Source: CADEDV01 sp964596345 (lineage in GTDB: Bacteria > Bacteroidota > Bacteroidia > Chitinophagales > Chitinophagaceae). Taken from it: DNA of 64,000 bases. Where the stretch lies: contig CAZQSZ010000005.1 in NCBI GenBank assembly GCA_964596345.1, forward strand, positions 124,001 to 188,000, written 5' to 3'. Under the pieces are notes generated by a model, which had not been told where the DNA came from, ran no database searches, and saw only the letters and a program-made list of their open reading frames with translations. Both the position numbers and the translations under genes were made by a program. Shown here piece after piece: positions 62,919 through 64,000 of the stretch. The first letter of the stretch is position 1. Every line of letters starts with the position of its first letter.

Positions 62919-63968
62919 TCAATTCACAAGGCCGGCTAATTCACCCTGCAAAAAATCTGTACAGAGATGAAAGGCTTTCTGTGTCCGCAGTTGTGCCGTA
63001 CCTCCGTACAAAAGGGATTTCAGTTTGCTTTCGTCGTCTTTGTAATTACGTACATTCTGAAAATACCCGGTCACGGCATTATAAGCCCCGAACAAAGTGC
63101 CCCGGGTGGTTTCGGTTTGCTGGGTGGGGCTGCTCATGGCATATTCAAAAACGGAATTGCACATGTTGTTAAAGCAGGTGGACAGTTCATCATACTGGCC
63201 TTTTTCGATATTGTCCAGCACCTCTTTATTTGGCACCATCGCCAGTTGAATCAATCGCAGGAGTTCCGGGTCGGTTACTTTTACTTTTGTCCAGCGGTTA
63301 AAGATGCTATCCAGTTGCAGGGAAAGCTGGTTAGAAATACCCATTACTTTATGCGCCTGTTCCAGTCTTTCTTTTGCATTGGCGGTATGCCTTATTTTGA
63401 TACTGTTGGAATGATTGCGAAGGGCTGCATTGAGGGTATTATTACAAACAATACGGACGGGTGTAAAGGCGGCGGTAATACTTCCAAAACCATCGTGGGA
63501 AGTGGTCAGAAATAAATACTGCTCGATTAAGTCCTCCCGGCCTACTTTGATATAACCGGGGAGTTTGGCGGTGATAAAAATCCGCTCACCTTTTCCGAGT
63601 GCCCCGGCTGTTTCATACTGGATACCATCGCCCCCGACAATAGAATCAAAGAAACTGAAAGCATCCCGGTTCTGGATGATTTCATAATCCTTGCCCACTA
63701 CCCCGAGGACTTCCCCGGTATCGGGTCGCATGGTGGCCAAGTGGGTTTTAATCCGGTTGGTAAAATCCATTGGCTGGCCGTCTGCATTGTAACAGGTTGT
63801 ATAGATGTCCTGCTTTACGACTTCATAATCCAGCCCGGCGAACCGGATGGCTTCGGCACTGGTCGGATAGTCTTGTACAACCTGGCCGAGTCCGTGCCAG
63901 GCTTTTTCTTTTACCGAAAAAAAACTGTGTTTTCCTGTCTGTTCGTTGAAATTTAAGTTATGCGCCAT
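62919..63968 (-). CDS. DUF932-family (phage/plasmid-like, TIGR03299) protein
   Basis: Protein of 349 residues: MAHNLNFNEQTGKHSFFSVKEKAWHGLGQVV is the family front, with WHGLG; further RIFITAKLPGYIKVGREDLIEQYLFLTTSHDGFGSI and RIVCNNTLNAAL are the conserved blocks. Members are common on phages, plasmids and ICEs, function unknown. First gene of a minus-strand run leading to the MutS-I-like gene. No gene starts in the remaining 32 bases to the window edge. Confidence 0.88.
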   Translation of the reverse strand: MAHNLNFNEQTGKHSFFSVKEKAWHGLGQVVQDYPTSAEAIRFAGLDYEVVKQDIYTTCYNADGQPMDFTNRIKTHLATMRPDTGEVLGVVGKDYEIIQNRDAFSFFDSIVGGDGIQYETAGALGKGERIFITAKLPGYIKVGREDLIEQYLFLTTSHDGFGSITAAFTPVRIVCNNTLNAALRNHSNSIKIRHTANAKERLEQAHKVMGISNQLSLQLDSIFNRWTKVKVTDPELLRLIQLAMVPNKEVLDNIEKGQYDELSTCFNNMCNSVFEYAMSSPTQQTETTRGTLFGAYNAVTGYFQNVRNYKDDESKLKSLLYGGTAQLRTQKAFHLCTDFLQGELAGLVN

Positions 63969-64000
63969 AATTGATTACCCAGCATAATTTATATCCCGCA

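Larger units (their letters stand above)
51624..64000. mobile_element. Left part of an integrative mobilizable or conjugative element next to tRNA-Pro
   Basis: A tyrosine recombinase follows tRNA-Pro, then two cargo genes, then mobilization genes mobC, mobB and mobA, a candidate oriT, and ICE-typical radC, MutS-I-like and DUF932 genes. No tra (type IV pilus-like) genes appear before the window ends, so I cannot say whether the element is self-transmissible. No second copy of the tRNA 3' end is visible in the window, so the far end lies outside it. The left boundary at about 51624 is inferred from the tRNA position only. Confidence 0.8.

Overview
The window looks like chromosomal DNA of a member of the Bacteroidota, most likely family Chitinophagaceae (inference, genus not determinable). 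Support: several genes are preceded by the Bacteroidota -7 element TAnnTTTG rather than a sigma-70 -10 box; Shine-Dalgarno sequences are mostly weak; family-typical genes are present (DUF4293- and DUF6427-like membrane proteins, a FadN-type fused beta-oxidation enzyme, paired M16 peptidases); and the mobilization genes are of the Bacteroidota MobA/MobB/MobC kind.

Positions 1-51335 are ordinary core genome. In order: the end of an unknown gene and its terminator; an ABC-2 exporter pair; a TIGR01777-type epimerase; an active/inactive M16 peptidase pair behind a metzincin; fadN with a small partner gene; an envelope operon (AsmA-like, OB-fold, YceI-like); metG; a two-domain esterase; a GH3 glycosidase behind a Crp-family regulator; ldcA; two alpha/beta hydrolases flanking a lipoprotein; kup; two membrane or secreted proteins of unknown role; purQ; a DsbD pair; an ECF sigma factor; uvrA; glyA; a sugar nucleotidyltransferase; a nitronate monooxygenase-like enzyme; a coiled-coil repeat protein; a NatAB-like ABC pair; an S1/P1-like hydrolase; an FAD oxidoreductase; a 5'-nucleotidase split over two genes in reversed domain order; and dnaA.

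Positions 51422-51623 hold tRNA-Ser(GCU) and tRNA-Pro(UGG). Just past tRNA-Pro, at 51836, a tyrosine recombinase opens what I read as an integrative mobilizable or conjugative element running off the right edge. It carries a YhcG-like (DUF1016) nuclease and a 1027-residue PHP plus SMC-like ATPase (TrlF-like), both visibly richer in A+T than their neighbours and plausibly defence cargo. Next come a coupling protein (MobC), a relaxase (MobB), a relaxosome protein (MobA), a hairpin-rich stretch that is a good candidate oriT, and DNA-metabolism accessory genes (short RadC, a stand-alone MutS domain-I-like protein, a DUF932 protein).

The right-hand element is the part most worth study: the PHP-ATPase/nuclease pair, perfect palindromes inside the nuclease gene, the candidate oriT, and the orphan MutS-I protein. 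All functional statements come from motif reading and family knowledge; no searches were run.
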